Assembly: GCA_001798075.1 (NCBI GenBank) | Contig: MGRG01000006.1 | Location: 1-64,000, forward strand | Length of the DNA stretch: 64,000 nucleotides | From: Deltaproteobacteria bacterium RIFCSPHIGHO2_01_FULL_43_49 | Lineage (GTDB): Bacteria > UBA10199 > SPLOWO2-01-44-7 | Direction of reading: 5' to 3' | In this document: in pieces, positions 32,466-40,857 of the stretch | Layout of the letters: each line of letters starts with the position of its first letter | How positions within the stretch are numbered: the stretch's first letter is position 1 | The notes under the pieces: model-generated | What the model was told of the DNA's origin: nothing | What the model saw: the letters and a program-made list of their open reading frames with translations, nothing else | The model's database searches: none | Program-made: the position numbers and the translations under genes

Positions 32466-34206
32466 AGTTCACCGCCTTTTTTGGTAATTCTGGAAACCAG
32501 ACCCACTCTTCTGAATGGGGAATCCGAAAACAGAAGAGTCGGGCTTTCTCCCTCCCTACCTGGATGGATGCAACCAATGGTTTTTGCTCCGGCAGGGGGT
32601 CCAATGGCCTCTCACCCTCTTCCCCTTTCAGTTTTTTTAATTGGCATTCATAAAACCGGATCAACGCTTTTGCTTTGTCTCTGGGAATGCCGGTTGGCTG
32701 GGCATGCCTAAATCCCAGAAAGAATTGGAAAGGGAGACGGTTTTTGTCATCAAGGATGACCTGATTTTTTTCCGGATCCCTGTAGATATAGTTGCCGGGT
32801 GTCAGGTAATAAATGTTATAGCAGACATTATCAATGTAGTGTCGATGCTCCAGAAGAAAAGAGATAGTGTCCAGTGCCTCATCCATCGTCTCGGAAGGAA
32901 GTCCGATCATTGTTTGCAGGGTCACCTTGATTCCCGAAGAGCCGCAATCTTTGATCACACGAGCCATGGTATCGAGCTTGGTCCCCTTGTCAACGAAGTC
33001 ACACACACGCTGGTTGGCGGACTCAAAGCCATATGAGATGTGATAGCAACCCGCTTTTTTTGCGAGGTCGAAAAGTTCTCTGTTTAAAGCACCATCCAGC
33101 CTTGAAAAAGTCCACCAGCGAATTTGCAGCCCCTCTTCCAAAATCCTTTTTGAAAGTTTGCGCATGTAGCTGGGGGCCATGGCGAGGTCCGAAAGGACCA
33201 GTTCTTTGGCGCCGTATCTTTCCTGAAGTTCCCTGATATCCCGGATGACGAGGTTTACGTTCTTTTCACGATAGGTATGTTTGGGGAACGGAAGGTCAAC
33301 ACAATAAGTGCAGCGATTCCAATAGCACTCGCGGGAGGTTTGGTAAGTGACGGTCGTGTAACCATTGTCTTCCTTGCAGACATAACGATCCAAAGGCATG
33401 CCGTCAAAATCAGGGGGGGGGAGGGCGTTTATGTCTTCTTCTGTTCTCTTTCGGTTGAAGTGCGCTTTTCCGTTTTCAAAGAAAAAAAGGTTCGGGACAT
33501 CCGTAATTGATTGTCTCCCTTCTAAAACTTGGAGATACTCATAAAGAGGAGTTTCCCCTTCATCAAAGATTACCCCGTCCACCCACTGGACCAGTTTGGG
33601 CCATTTGGAAAGCTCCATTCTAAAAAGGGAAGGCCATTGTCCACCAAGAATAATAGGAAAATCTTTTATTGTTTTTTTAATCAGATTGCAAAGCGTCAAA
33701 ACCGGCAAAACCTGAGAGGGAGAGATAACCGACAAACCTAAGAGGTGATAATCTCCCTCTAGAATTTCTTGCGCGATTTTTTTCTCAAGGAAGAATTGTA
33801 AAAAAGTGTTTTCGGTTTCATCTTCCAAATAGCGTTCCAAATGCTGGGATGCCAGCATTCGCTCTGTGAAATAAAAAGAGGAATTGGTATTGTCCTGATA
33901 GGGGACATATTCGTCATTTTCTTTTGGCAGACAATCGGCATAATAAAGATCGCACTTCGCCTTTTTTTCAAAAAGTCTGTTCAATAATTTTTTGACAAAG
34001 ACATCGTTTTTAATTTTGATCGGTTCACTGACACTGATTTTTTCCAGGAGGAATTCAAAATAAACCATGTTGTGGTCGGCTTGGGTGACGGGATATCCCT
34101 TGGCTTTTAAAAATCCGGTCAGGCAAGGGGTCCCCAAGGGGGGAAAAAGATAATTATAAGAATAGTTTGGTGGCAGGCACAAGTAAACGTGCTTTGTTTG
34201 CGGCAT
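32422..34206 (-). CDS. B12-binding radical SAM protein (CX4CX2C)
   Basis: This 594-residue protein has an N-terminal cobalamin-binding region with LLGLSVISPSQVLPVL and IILGGQWPSLF. A radical SAM domain follows with SRECYWNRCTYC, giving CX4CX2C rather than CX3CX2C spacing, as in several B12-dependent RiPP and natural-product methylases. Later motifs include YGFESANQRV and MIGLPSET. A C9 tract (33413-33421) encodes the Pro run before DFDGMP. It overlaps the PqqD gene downstream and follows another B12 radical SAM gene by 42 bases, so the three likely form one pathway. Confidence 0.88.
   Translation of the reverse strand: MPQTKHVYLCLPPNYSYNYLFPPLGTPCLTGFLKAKGYPVTQADHNMVYFEFLLEKISVSEPIKIKNDVFVKKLLNRLFEKKAKCDLYYADCLPKENDEYVPYQDNTNSSFYFTERMLASQHLERYLEDETENTFLQFFLEKKIAQEILEGDYHLLGLSVISPSQVLPVLTLCNLIKKTIKDFPIILGGQWPSLFRMELSKWPKLVQWVDGVIFDEGETPLYEYLQVLEGRQSITDVPNLFFFENGKAHFNRKRTEEDINALPPPDFDGMPLDRYVCKEDNGYTTVTYQTSRECYWNRCTYCVDLPFPKHTYREKNVNLVIRDIRELQERYGAKELVLSDLAMAPSYMRKLSKRILEEGLQIRWWTFSRLDGALNRELFDLAKKAGCYHISYGFESANQRVCDFVDKGTKLDTMARVIKDCGSSGIKVTLQTMIGLPSETMDEALDTISFLLEHRHYIDNVCYNIYYLTPGNYIYRDPEKNQVILDDKNRLPFQFFLGFRHAQPTGIPRDKAKALIRFYECQLKKLKGEEGERPLDPLPEQKPLVASIQVGREKARLFCFRIPHSEEWVWFPELPKKAVNYETNIRDIPVYSCP
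33413..33421 (-). repeat. G9/C9 homopolymer tract in radical SAM gene
   Basis: Nine consecutive G residues on the plus strand encode Pro-Pro-Pro in the minus-strand enzyme. The frame is intact as written. A change of one base would truncate the protein before its iron-sulfur motif. Confidence 0.7.
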
Positions 34207-34248
34207 CCTTAAAAATTTCTAAACTGTAATCAGAACCCCGTCAACCAC

Positions 34249-35793
34249 TCAGTTTCTTCCTGTTGCTTCGCGAATGTGAGGCGGCATGGGGCCGTAAGCA
34301 AAACCTTGGATCAAAAGGTTAAGTCCCTTGAAATAGCGTTTGATATCGGTTATCGAGCGCGTGGTAAAAAGCTTTTTCAAAATGAACTTGGGTCTAAAGT
34401 AAAAACTTCTAAATGCTTTTCTCTCTATCTCCCAGACCTCTTCTTTGTTTCGGTAACCTTCTGGCAAGAAAACAACATTCCAACCTTGAAATTCTGAGAA
34501 GTCGTCTGTGGTGAGGTGCCCCCATTTGCCAGCTTTAATCTCGTCATAAAGTTGTGTGCCAGGGTAGGGGGTTGTGATGCTAAACTGGGCATATTCGGGC
34601 TCCAATTCGATAGCAAACTGGATTGTTTCTTCCGCCAATTTCGGTGTCTCGCCAGGGAGCGCAATCATAAAAGAACCCCTAATTTCGATTCCTGCTTGTT
34701 TGGTCCAGGCGACCACTTTTCGGATCATATCGGCATCGACGTTTTTCTTATCTGCTTGGATATTTTTCATTAACTCGGGGTGGCCCGTTTCAATCCCATA
34801 AAAAATATTCCAGCAGCCGGCCTTTTTCATTAGTTTCAACATCGGCCAATCGAGTGTTCGAATCGCACCATAACAGCTCCAGATAATTCTTAGTTTTGCT
34901 TCAATCAAAAGTTCACAAAATTCTCGCATCCATTTTTTGTTGTAAGACATGGTGTCGTCCCAAAAGGAGATTTCCCGAACTCCATAGTTTTCTTTAAGCC
35001 ATTGTATTTCCTCAACAGCCTTTTTGGGACTCATCGAGCGAACAGTGGTTCTTGCCTGATCACAAAATCCACAAACAAAAGGACAGCCGCGAATCACTAC
35101 CATATGGGCCAATGGTGTCTTTTTATATTGATTGGGTAGGGGGATGTATTTTTCATAAGGGAGCAAATCGCGAGCCGGGAAGGGAAGGCTGTCTAGATCA
35201 CGTATAATTGGTCTGGGTGTTGTTTTGACAATCCTATCCCTGTTTTTGTACACAATCCCTTGTACCGTGTTGAGAGCGTCTTCATCGGATAGCAAGTCAC
35301 TCTTGCAAAACTTTTTGTTTCTGTAGATTTCTAACAATTCCTTTGTTGTCCCTTCACCTTCCCCATATACGACCAGATCAAAGCAGTCATAGGTCTCCAT
35401 GGGATGTTCTGGGACAGCATTTGCGTGCGCGCCGCCCAGTATCAATAATTTTTCTGGGAATTCAGCGCGGATTTTTTCGGAAAGTTGAACGGCTGTTGGC
35501 AGGGCAAAAGTTGTTGCTGAGATTCCGATACATTTTGGATCGTAGTCGCGGATAATTTCTGAAATTTTCCGGAAACTCAAACCCAGTGCACAGCAATCCA
35601 GAATGCCGACACCAAATCCATTTTCTCGCAGGTAGGACGCGATGTATGAAATTCCCAAGGGAGGGAGATCTCCTCCAGAGTCACCCACGGAGTTTTTACC
35701 ATAACGTTCTGCAATGGTTGTTGGTGGAAAGATGAAAAGGATGTCTATACGGCCATTTTTGGGGGAAAACGCTCGACGGATAAGCTGTTCCAT
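34249..35793 (-). CDS. B12-binding radical SAM protein (CX3CX2C)
   Basis: This protein has about 514 residues. A cobalamin-binding domain (LILGGAHANAVPEHP, VVYGEGEGTT) is followed by radical SAM IRGCPFVCGFCDQ with standard CX3CX2C spacing, then YGIETGHPELMKNI and FMIALPGETP. I prefer the ATG at 35793 over a TTG at 35812-35814 that falls inside a hairpin. A TATAAT-like box lies about 7 bases upstream of this ATG. It appears to be the first gene of the minus-strand cluster. The substrate may be the peptide or a lipid; sequence does not decide. Confidence 0.87.
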   Translation of the reverse strand: MEQLIRRAFSPKNGRIDILFIFPPTTIAERYGKNSVGDSGGDLPPLGISYIASYLRENGFGVGILDCCALGLSFRKISEIIRDYDPKCIGISATTFALPTAVQLSEKIRAEFPEKLLILGGAHANAVPEHPMETYDCFDLVVYGEGEGTTKELLEIYRNKKFCKSDLLSDEDALNTVQGIVYKNRDRIVKTTPRPIIRDLDSLPFPARDLLPYEKYIPLPNQYKKTPLAHMVVIRGCPFVCGFCDQARTTVRSMSPKKAVEEIQWLKENYGVREISFWDDTMSYNKKWMREFCELLIEAKLRIIWSCYGAIRTLDWPMLKLMKKAGCWNIFYGIETGHPELMKNIQADKKNVDADMIRKVVAWTKQAGIEIRGSFMIALPGETPKLAEETIQFAIELEPEYAQFSITTPYPGTQLYDEIKAGKWGHLTTDDFSEFQGWNVVFLPEGYRNKEEVWEIERKAFRSFYFRPKFILKKLFTTRSITDIKRYFKGLNLLIQGFAYGPMPPHIREATGRN

Positions 35794-35810
35794 GGGCTCT
35801 ATTATACTCC

Positions 35811-35854
35811 GCAAAGTCTAACGACTTTGCTTCGCGGACTGGCAAAGCCAGTCC
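35811..35854. other. Twin perfect hairpins in divergent promoter region
   Basis: GCAAAGTC-TAAC-GACTTTGC (35811-35830) and GGACTGGC-AAA-GCCAGTCC (35836-35854) are two perfect 8-bp stems five bases apart. They lie between the divergent radical SAM and glycosyltransferase genes. They could be operators, a REP unit or terminators; no T-run follows directly. Confidence 0.6.
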
Positions 35855-35913
35855 TTGACATTCATTAACATAGACTTGACAAACTCCTCAACCACTTTAT
35901 TTGTTTTCGCATA

Positions 35914-36636
35914 TTGCTCTCTATTATCATACCTCTCTATAATGAGTCCGAGACGTTAGCTCACGCTCTTGATCAAACATTTTCTTTTTTGCGAACTCAT
36001 TTTGGAGAGAATTTTGAGATCATTCTGATCGATGATGCAAGTCTAGATGGGACATTTGAAGAACTTGGGCGTTTGATTCAGTCTTATTCCCCCCATTTGT
36101 GCCACGTCATCCATAATCTCAAAAATAAAGGGAAGGGACACAGTATTGCGCAGGGGGTGAAAGAGGCTAAAGGAGATTGGATTTTTTTCATGGATTCGGA
36201 TTTGTCGACCCCTTTGCGTTTTATTCTTCCGTTCATCGACCAACTCAAAAAAGGGGCTGATATTGTTATTGCCTCACGTTTTGAAAAGAGTTCCAAAATT
36301 ACAACTCCCCGTTCGTTGACACTTAGCTTTTTGTCGTGGGCCGAAAGAATGTTGATTCGTCTGATTGCCAATCTTTGGTATTCCGATACACAGTGCGGAT
36401 TTAAAGCCTTCAGAGGGGATGTTGCCAAAAAACTTTTTGCACAAAGCCGGATTGAACGTTTTTGCTTTGATGTTGAAATTTTGTTTTTGGCAAAACGCCT
36501 AAAATTAAAAATTGAAACCTACCCCGTAGAATGGCTGCATGGTAAAAATTCAAAGGTTCGTTTGATCGACCCCGTCATTTTTGTGCGAGACCTTTTAAGA
36601 ATACGCTGGTATGCTTGGCGCGGGTTTTATCAATGA
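35914..36636 (+). CDS. Glycosyltransferase family 2 (polyprenyl-phosphate type)
   Basis: This 240-residue GT-A enzyme is like dolichyl-phosphate beta-glucosyltransferases: IIIPLYNESETL, LIDDASLDGT, FMDSDLSTPL with the DSD metal site, TQCGFKAF and EWLHGKNSKV. It probably makes a lipid-linked hexose donor, which is what GT-C enzymes such as the six array members use, so a functional link is plausible. Translation seems to start at TTG 35914. The stop overlaps the next ATG (ATGA). Confidence 0.88.
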   Translation: MLSIIIPLYNESETLAHALDQTFSFLRTHFGENFEIILIDDASLDGTFEELGRLIQSYSPHLCHVIHNLKNKGKGHSIAQGVKEAKGDWIFFMDSDLSTPLRFILPFIDQLKKGADIVIASRFEKSSKITTPRSLTLSFLSWAERMLIRLIANLWYSDTQCGFKAFRGDVAKKLFAQSRIERFCFDVEILFLAKRLKLKIETYPVEWLHGKNSKVRLIDPVIFVRDLLRIRWYAWRGFYQ

Positions 36637-37211
36637 ATAGATTTTTTTTTCATTTTCATTTATTGCGAACTAAAAAGAGAGCTTGGTTTTTTTCAAGTCT
36701 CTTTGCTTTTTACATTTTGGCACAGGCCCCCTTTATTCCAACCGTTTCCCTCTGGCTGCGCCATCACAATCTTTTAAGGGTTTCGTTGTTGGTTTTACTC
36801 TTTCTATTTCTTGGTTATCTTTTGGCATACTTTTTTTCTGCTCTCAATATCACCAAGGTCAGGGCCTATTTTGGGATAGCTTTTCTTTTGGGGATTTCAC
36901 TTCTTTTTTTCATGATACAAAAACGCTCGATAGAAGAAAGAATACACATCATGGAATTTGCTTTTTTGACACTCCTTTTTTTCAAGGCAGCGAAGTTTAG
37001 TTTTCAAGGGTTTTTAATATACGCCATTCCACTATTGCTTGCGATAACGATTGGATGGCTGGATGAAATCTGGCAGGCCATTTTGCCAAACCGTATTTAT
37101 GATATTCAAGATGTCTGCGACAATGCGTTTGGGTCTCTTGTAGGAATTGGTTTTGCCTGGATTCGTCAAAAGTATGGAAAAGAAATAAACCTTAATGAAT
37201 CTCACTCCTAA
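36633..37211 (+). CDS. VanZ-like membrane protein 1
   Basis: This membrane protein has about 192 residues. Conserved VanZ positions are EERIHIMEFAFL, the H/E pair in the helix start, and DEIWQAILPNRIYDIQDV with the DE...Q...PNR...D signature, followed by NAFGS. VanZ-like proteins are linked to teicoplanin tolerance and to polysaccharide loci, but their biochemical role is unclear. I use the ATG at 36633 (ATGA overlap) rather than an in-frame upstream start at 36615. It overlaps the second VanZ-like gene by 17 bases. Confidence 0.8.
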   Translation: MNRFFFHFHLLRTKKRAWFFSSLFAFYILAQAPFIPTVSLWLRHHNLLRVSLLVLLFLFLGYLLAYFFSALNITKVRAYFGIAFLLGISLLFFMIQKRSIEERIHIMEFAFLTLLFFKAAKFSFQGFLIYAIPLLLAITIGWLDEIWQAILPNRIYDIQDVCDNAFGSLVGIGFAWIRQKYGKEINLNESHS

Positions 37212-37734
37212 AAAAGCGTGGACATTGGCAGCCGGTTATATTGGCCTGATTTACGTCGGCCTTTATTTCACTCCTTTCTTGAGTACTTTTTTGAAAGAAC
37301 GGGAGCTATTGGTTTCCTTTATCAATTACTCTTATCTCTTGGCTGGCGCTTTCCTTTTTTCCATTCTCTATTTCATATTCAAGATTCGCAAACCGGAAAG
37401 CTACGGGATGATCGGTGTTTTATTGATTTTTCTAATTGCCGCTATCATCCGCATGGAGCTTTCAACCGATCGGCTTCATTTTTTGGAGCATGGGTTGGTT
37501 TATATTTTGATCTATCTTGCGTTGCGATTTACAAATAGTGGCATGCAGTTGGTTGGGCGTTCTATTTTTTTGTGTTTTTTGGTTGCTTTGGGAGACGAGG
37601 CAATCCAAGGTTTGCTACCCAACAGAGAAGCAGAATGGAATGATTTTTGGGCCAATGTTTTTGCCTATTATTTGGCGGCAGGGTTAGTGGGAATCGTTGA
37701 ATATTTTAGGCCACATTATGGAAAAGCGGGATAA
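37195..37734 (+). CDS. VanZ-like membrane protein 2
   Basis: This 179-residue, four-to-five-helix protein is paralogous to the preceding one. It has TDRLHFLEHGLVY and GDEAIQGLLPNREAEWNDFWANVF, the same acidic/PNR signature. Two VanZ-like genes in a row suggest duplication and perhaps a heterodimer. It overlaps the small membrane protein gene downstream by 17 bases. It lies in the operon led by the polyprenyl-phosphate sugar synthase. Confidence 0.78.
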   Translation: MNLTPKKAWTLAAGYIGLIYVGLYFTPFLSTFLKERELLVSFINYSYLLAGAFLFSILYFIFKIRKPESYGMIGVLLIFLIAAIIRMELSTDRLHFLEHGLVYILIYLALRFTNSGMQLVGRSIFLCFLVALGDEAIQGLLPNREAEWNDFWANVFAYYLAAGLVGIVEYFRPHYGKAG

Positions 37735-37993
37735 CATCTATTTTATCATCAATGTTGTGGCCATTGTGGCCTGGATCAAAGCTGTGGTCTGGATTCCCCA
37801 AGATTATTTGTTGTTTTACAATCTCCTTCTCGTCATTTTTCTGGTTTCTTTGTTGTATCTTATTTATTTAAAAAGGCGTCTTTATGAATGGCCGTGGGAA
37901 GCCATTTTTTACTTATGCTTTTTGACGATTGTCGGCATTATCTCTTTTGCCAACTCAATCATGGGAATCAATCCCTTCAGATTTTTTCGATAA
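37718..37993 (+). CDS. Small three-helix membrane protein, unknown
   Basis: This protein has 91 residues starting MEKRDNIYFIINVVAIVAW. Three hydrophobic helices occupy nearly all of it, and the end reads SIMGINPFRFFR. No family is recognised. I choose ATG 37718, inside the end of the VanZ-like gene, over a longer ORF from 37697. It is the last gene of the operon before the repeat-rich gap. Confidence 0.65.
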   Translation: MEKRDNIYFIINVVAIVAWIKAVVWIPQDYLLFYNLLLVIFLVSLLYLIYLKRRLYEWPWEAIFYLCFLTIVGIISFANSIMGINPFRFFR

Positions 37994-38027
37994 CCCTTCT
38001 CCGACCTATCTGCCAATTGCTTTTGGG

Positions 38028-38062
38028 CAGGAGGGGGTGTTCAAAACCGTGCTCCACTTCGG
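38028..38062 (+). repeat. Dispersed segment matching 5486-5523 inverted
   Basis: CAGGAGGGGGTGTTCAAAAC followed by CGTGCTCCACTTCGG recurs on the opposite strand at 5486-5523 with few changes. Confidence 0.75.
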
Positions 38063-38075
38063 GCTATCTCGTCAA

Positions 38076-38153
38076 AAAAATAATTTCGTTTCAAAAGATG
38101 CAGATAGTATCTTGCCTCTGTCAGCTCTATCTGCAGAAACGAATATTATTTTT
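38076..38153. repeat. Long imperfect inverted repeat
   Basis: The left arm AAAAATAATTTCGTTTC...TGCAGATAG (ending 38107) pairs with the right arm CTATCTGCAGAAACGAATATTATTTTT (from about 38127). The loop is about 18 bases. It could act as a terminator for the preceding operon or be a repeat element. Confidence 0.65.
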
Positions 38154-38211
38154 ATTGACTCGATACGCCCTCGTTCCCGCACAAATGTTTTGCCCACCCC
38201 CTCCTGCCCTC

Positions 38212-38404
38212 GCGCAATTAGCACACAAGAGCTACGAACTACTGCGATAGTTTGGAGCGCCCTTGCGAAAAACGCTTCAATGTAGTGTGATCGGAGCGTA
38301 GGGGTGGCCCGGAGGGTTGTCAGCCCGATCTGTTGGGAGGGCGTGCAATCCCGGAGGGACAGGACCCCGAAGCTCCATCTTATTTATGAAAGCGTTTTTC
38401 GCAA
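38212..38404 (+). repeat. Leader repeat copy B, upstream of ATPase pair 2
   Basis: This is nearly identical to 119-310. The bounding arms are TTGCGAAAAACGCTTCA (38263-38279) and TGAAAGCGTTTTTCGCAA (38387-38404), complementary except for one extra base. AGGGACAGGACCC lies at 38355-38367. The block ends about 54 bases before the ATPase start, as copy A does. Confidence 0.87.
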
Positions 38405-38457
38405 TCATCGGAGAAGATTTAGTTGAAGAATCAGGATTATCCATGTAAATTCGGCCC

Positions 38458-39258
38458 ATGTACGAATCCTACTGGGGACTTACCGTCAAACCATTTGAAA
38501 ACACGCCCGATCCCCGCTTTCTCTATGCCTCTCCTAAACATGAAGAAGGCCTGTCGCGCCTCCTTTACGGAATTCGGGAGCGAAAGGGGGCGGTGATGCT
38601 CACCGGTGTTTTTGGTTGTGGAAAGACTCTCTTGGGGCATACCCTTTTTCAGGAATTGGAAAAGGATCTTTATAACACTGCCTTTGTCGTCAATCCGAGG
38701 ATGGAGGCCCTTGATCTTTTGCGTTTTATTGCCCATGAATTGGGTGGAAAAGAAATGCCCAATAATAAGGCCGATGTTTTGGTACTCTTAAAAGAAATTT
38801 TGATGAACAACCTTCGTGATGGAAAAGAAACAGTCGTTATCATTGATGAGGCTCATACGGTTGAAGATCCGATTGTGTTTGAGGAAATCCGACTTTTGTT
38901 GAACATGCAACTGACTGATCGGTTTTTAATAACCATTTTACTTTTGGGACAACCCGAACTCACGGCAGCAGTGAATAGTAATAAACAATTCTCTCAGCGT
39001 ATTGCGATTCGTTATCATTTGGATCCACTCAGTGACAAAGAAACTTCTGAATATATTGCCCACAGGCTTCGTGTGGCCGGAAGACAGGAAGCCCTTTTTG
39101 AGCCAACGGCGTTGTCGTTCATCCATAAGCATTCCGGCGGGATCCCAAGACGAATCAACCAAATTGCAGACATGGCCCTTTTTGTGGGGTTTTCACAAAA
39201 GGCAAAAGAGGTGAATGCGGAGTTAATTGAAGAGGCTATTAAAAGTTTAGAGGGATAA
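38458..39258 (+). CDS. ExeA/GspA-like AAA ATPase (pair 2, first)
   Basis: This is a 266-residue core-only ATPase. The N-terminus is MYESYWGLTVKPFENTPDP. Walker A is GVFGCGKTLL, Walker B is VVIIDEAHTV, and GGIPRRINQIADM lies at the C-terminal end. It is preceded by leader copy B and followed after 2 bases by a paralogue, exactly the arrangement at 362-2206. The pair probably works with export or assembly of the polysaccharide encoded upstream, as ExeA-type ATPases do in exosortase-type loci; this is inference. Confidence 0.9.
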   Translation: MYESYWGLTVKPFENTPDPRFLYASPKHEEGLSRLLYGIRERKGAVMLTGVFGCGKTLLGHTLFQELEKDLYNTAFVVNPRMEALDLLRFIAHELGGKEMPNNKADVLVLLKEILMNNLRDGKETVVIIDEAHTVEDPIVFEEIRLLLNMQLTDRFLITILLLGQPELTAAVNSNKQFSQRIAIRYHLDPLSDKETSEYIAHRLRVAGRQEALFEPTALSFIHKHSGGIPRRINQIADMALFVGFSQKAKEVNAELIEEAIKSLEG

Positions 39259-39260
39259 TT

Positions 39261-40076
39261 ATGTACGAATCGTATTGGGAACTGACGGCCAAACCCTTCG
39301 AGAACACGCCCGATCCCCGCTTTTTTTATACTTCGTCGCAACATGAAGAAGCCTTGCAACGCCTCGTCTATGGTGTGCGCGAAAACAAGGGGGCTGTCAT
39401 GCTGACCGGCGTTTTTGGTTGTGGCAAGACTCTCTTGTCTCAAGTTCTTCTCAGCGAACTCGATCGTGATGTTTATCGCGTTGCCATAATCACCAACCCG
39501 ATGATGAGCGCTTTAGAGTTGCTTCGTTCCATTGCCACCCGGTTAGGTGCGGTAGACCTTCCAAACCGCAAATCAGAAATTCTAAAAGATGTTTTGCTCG
39601 ATTCCATTCAGGATATGCTGATGGGTAATTATACCGATGGAAAACAGACCGTCATTTTGATCGATGAAATGCACGCCATTGAAGATAAAATGATCTTTGA
39701 GGATTTGCGGATGCTCATGAATTTTCAACTTCAAGATCGTTTTTTGTGCACCCTCATTTTTATGGGTCAGCCGGAGTTAAAAAAACAAATTGAGCTCAAC
39801 AAACAGCTCAACCAGCGCATTGCCATTCGCTATCATGTCCAACCCTTTAACATAGAAGATACCATTGCCTATGTGTCTCACCGGGTCAAAATAGCGGGTG
39901 CTGCCAGACAACTTTTTGACAAGGCATCCCTGCCTGTTATTTTTCAAAAGTCGGGGGGGATTCCAAGGCGCATCAACCAAATTTGTGATATGTGTTTATT
40001 TGTCGGTTCTGCCCAAAACGCCAAAGTTGTCACCTCCGCCTTAGTAGAAGAGGCCTCCAAAAGTCTAGAAGGCTAA
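39261..40076 (+). CDS. ExeA/GspA-like AAA ATPase (pair 2, second)
   Basis: This 271-residue paralogue has PFENTPDPRFFY, Walker A GVFGCGKTLLS, Walker B VILIDEMHAI and GGIPRRINQICDM. It has the same length as the gene at 362 and resembles it more than the longer gene at 1190, so copies have been shuffled between pairs. The stop is followed at once by a GC-rich palindrome (40078-40095), which may terminate transcription or be a REP unit. Confidence 0.9.
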   Translation: MYESYWELTAKPFENTPDPRFFYTSSQHEEALQRLVYGVRENKGAVMLTGVFGCGKTLLSQVLLSELDRDVYRVAIITNPMMSALELLRSIATRLGAVDLPNRKSEILKDVLLDSIQDMLMGNYTDGKQTVILIDEMHAIEDKMIFEDLRMLMNFQLQDRFLCTLIFMGQPELKKQIELNKQLNQRIAIRYHVQPFNIEDTIAYVSHRVKIAGAARQLFDKASLPVIFQKSGGIPRRINQICDMCLFVGSAQNAKVVTSALVEEASKSLEG

Positions 40077-40077
40077 A

Positions 40078-40095
40078 AAAGGCGTCGGACGCCTT
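40078..40095. repeat. REP palindrome a
   Basis: AAAGGCGTCGGACGCCTT directly follows the ATPase stop. It is the same orientation as the unit at 40142 and opposite to those at 40858 and 44765. Confidence 0.85.
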
Positions 40096-40141
40096 CTTAC
40101 GGAAAACATCCAGAATGTGACGAAAATTGGACAGGATACCC

Positions 40142-40161
40142 AAAAGGCGTCGGACGCCTTT
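40142..40161. repeat. REP palindrome b
   Basis: AAAAGGCGTCGGACGCCTTT, 66 bases upstream of the REP-associated transposase, repeats unit a. Confidence 0.85.
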
Positions 40162-40227
40162 CCGATAACCCACTGAAAAGTAAAGAAATTCTTTTGTGGC
40201 ATTTGTTTTGCATATTTAGGCGACAAC

Positions 40228-40839
40228 ATGCCTCGTCTACCGTTGATTCATATTCCATTGGGACTCTATTCCGTGGTCAGTAAATGTAATAACAATGAAT
40301 TTCTTTTTGATGCTGATGAGAAGTTTGAAATGTATCTTCAGCACTTAATCGAATGCAAAGAAGTTTTCGGGTTTACCCTATATGACATTGTTTGTTTATC
40401 CAACCACGTCCATGAACTCTATAGAGTTCCCAGAGAAGTAACTATCGCGCAAATCTTACAGCGAGTAAAAGGAATGTTTTCACAAAAATTCAATAAACGT
40501 TTTGGGCGAACTGGCCACTTTTGGAAAAATAAACCATTTTACCGCATTGTGGAAAATGAGACTTATGCCTTTAACACAATGAACTATTACCACTGGAACT
40601 CAGTTAAAGCCGGCCTTGTTAAAAGGCCAGAAGAATGGCCCTATTCTGGTTATCGATTTCACATATTGGGCGAGAGGAAAGGCTTAGTGGGCAAGCTATT
40701 AGATCCCCTTCCTTACGACATTCCTTCTGAGCAGAATTCGGAGATGCAACGGGAGGTGCATCGAATCCTTAAAACTAAGGCTGTCCGTTACATAGGCAGT
40801 AAGGAATTTCGAAAAGCGATGCGACAAAAGAAGGGATAA
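40228..40839 (+). CDS. REP-associated tyrosine transposase (RAYT, HUH family)
   Basis: This 203-residue Y1 single-strand transposase-like protein has the metal-binding HUH motif as NHVHELYR. The catalytic Tyr lies in the helix MNYYHWNSVKAGLVKRPEEW, which matches the family's YxHxNPVxAGL pattern. RAYTs nick and join single-stranded DNA at REP hairpins. Here the gene is bracketed by REP units a and b on the left and unit c, inverted, on the right, so element and substrate lie together. Both signature motifs are intact. Confidence 0.92.
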   Translation: MPRLPLIHIPLGLYSVVSKCNNNEFLFDADEKFEMYLQHLIECKEVFGFTLYDIVCLSNHVHELYRVPREVTIAQILQRVKGMFSQKFNKRFGRTGHFWKNKPFYRIVENETYAFNTMNYYHWNSVKAGLVKRPEEWPYSGYRFHILGERKGLVGKLLDPLPYDIPSEQNSEMQREVHRILKTKAVRYIGSKEFRKAMRQKKG

Positions 40840-40857
40840 AAGGTATCCAAAACCCCT

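Larger units (their letters stand above)
37994..38457. other. Repeat-rich intergenic region before ATPase pair 2
   Basis: No gene is supported in these 464 bases. It holds, in order, the 35-base segment shared with 5486-5523, a long imperfect hairpin at 38076-38153, and leader copy B at 38212-38404. ORFs found here simply read through these elements. Confidence 0.8.

Noticed and set aside
28255-35793. Lasso-peptide cluster
   Set aside because: KKPYxxPxL and PqqD/HprK partners resemble lasso systems, but there is no asparagine-synthetase-like cyclase or transglutaminase-like protease in the window.
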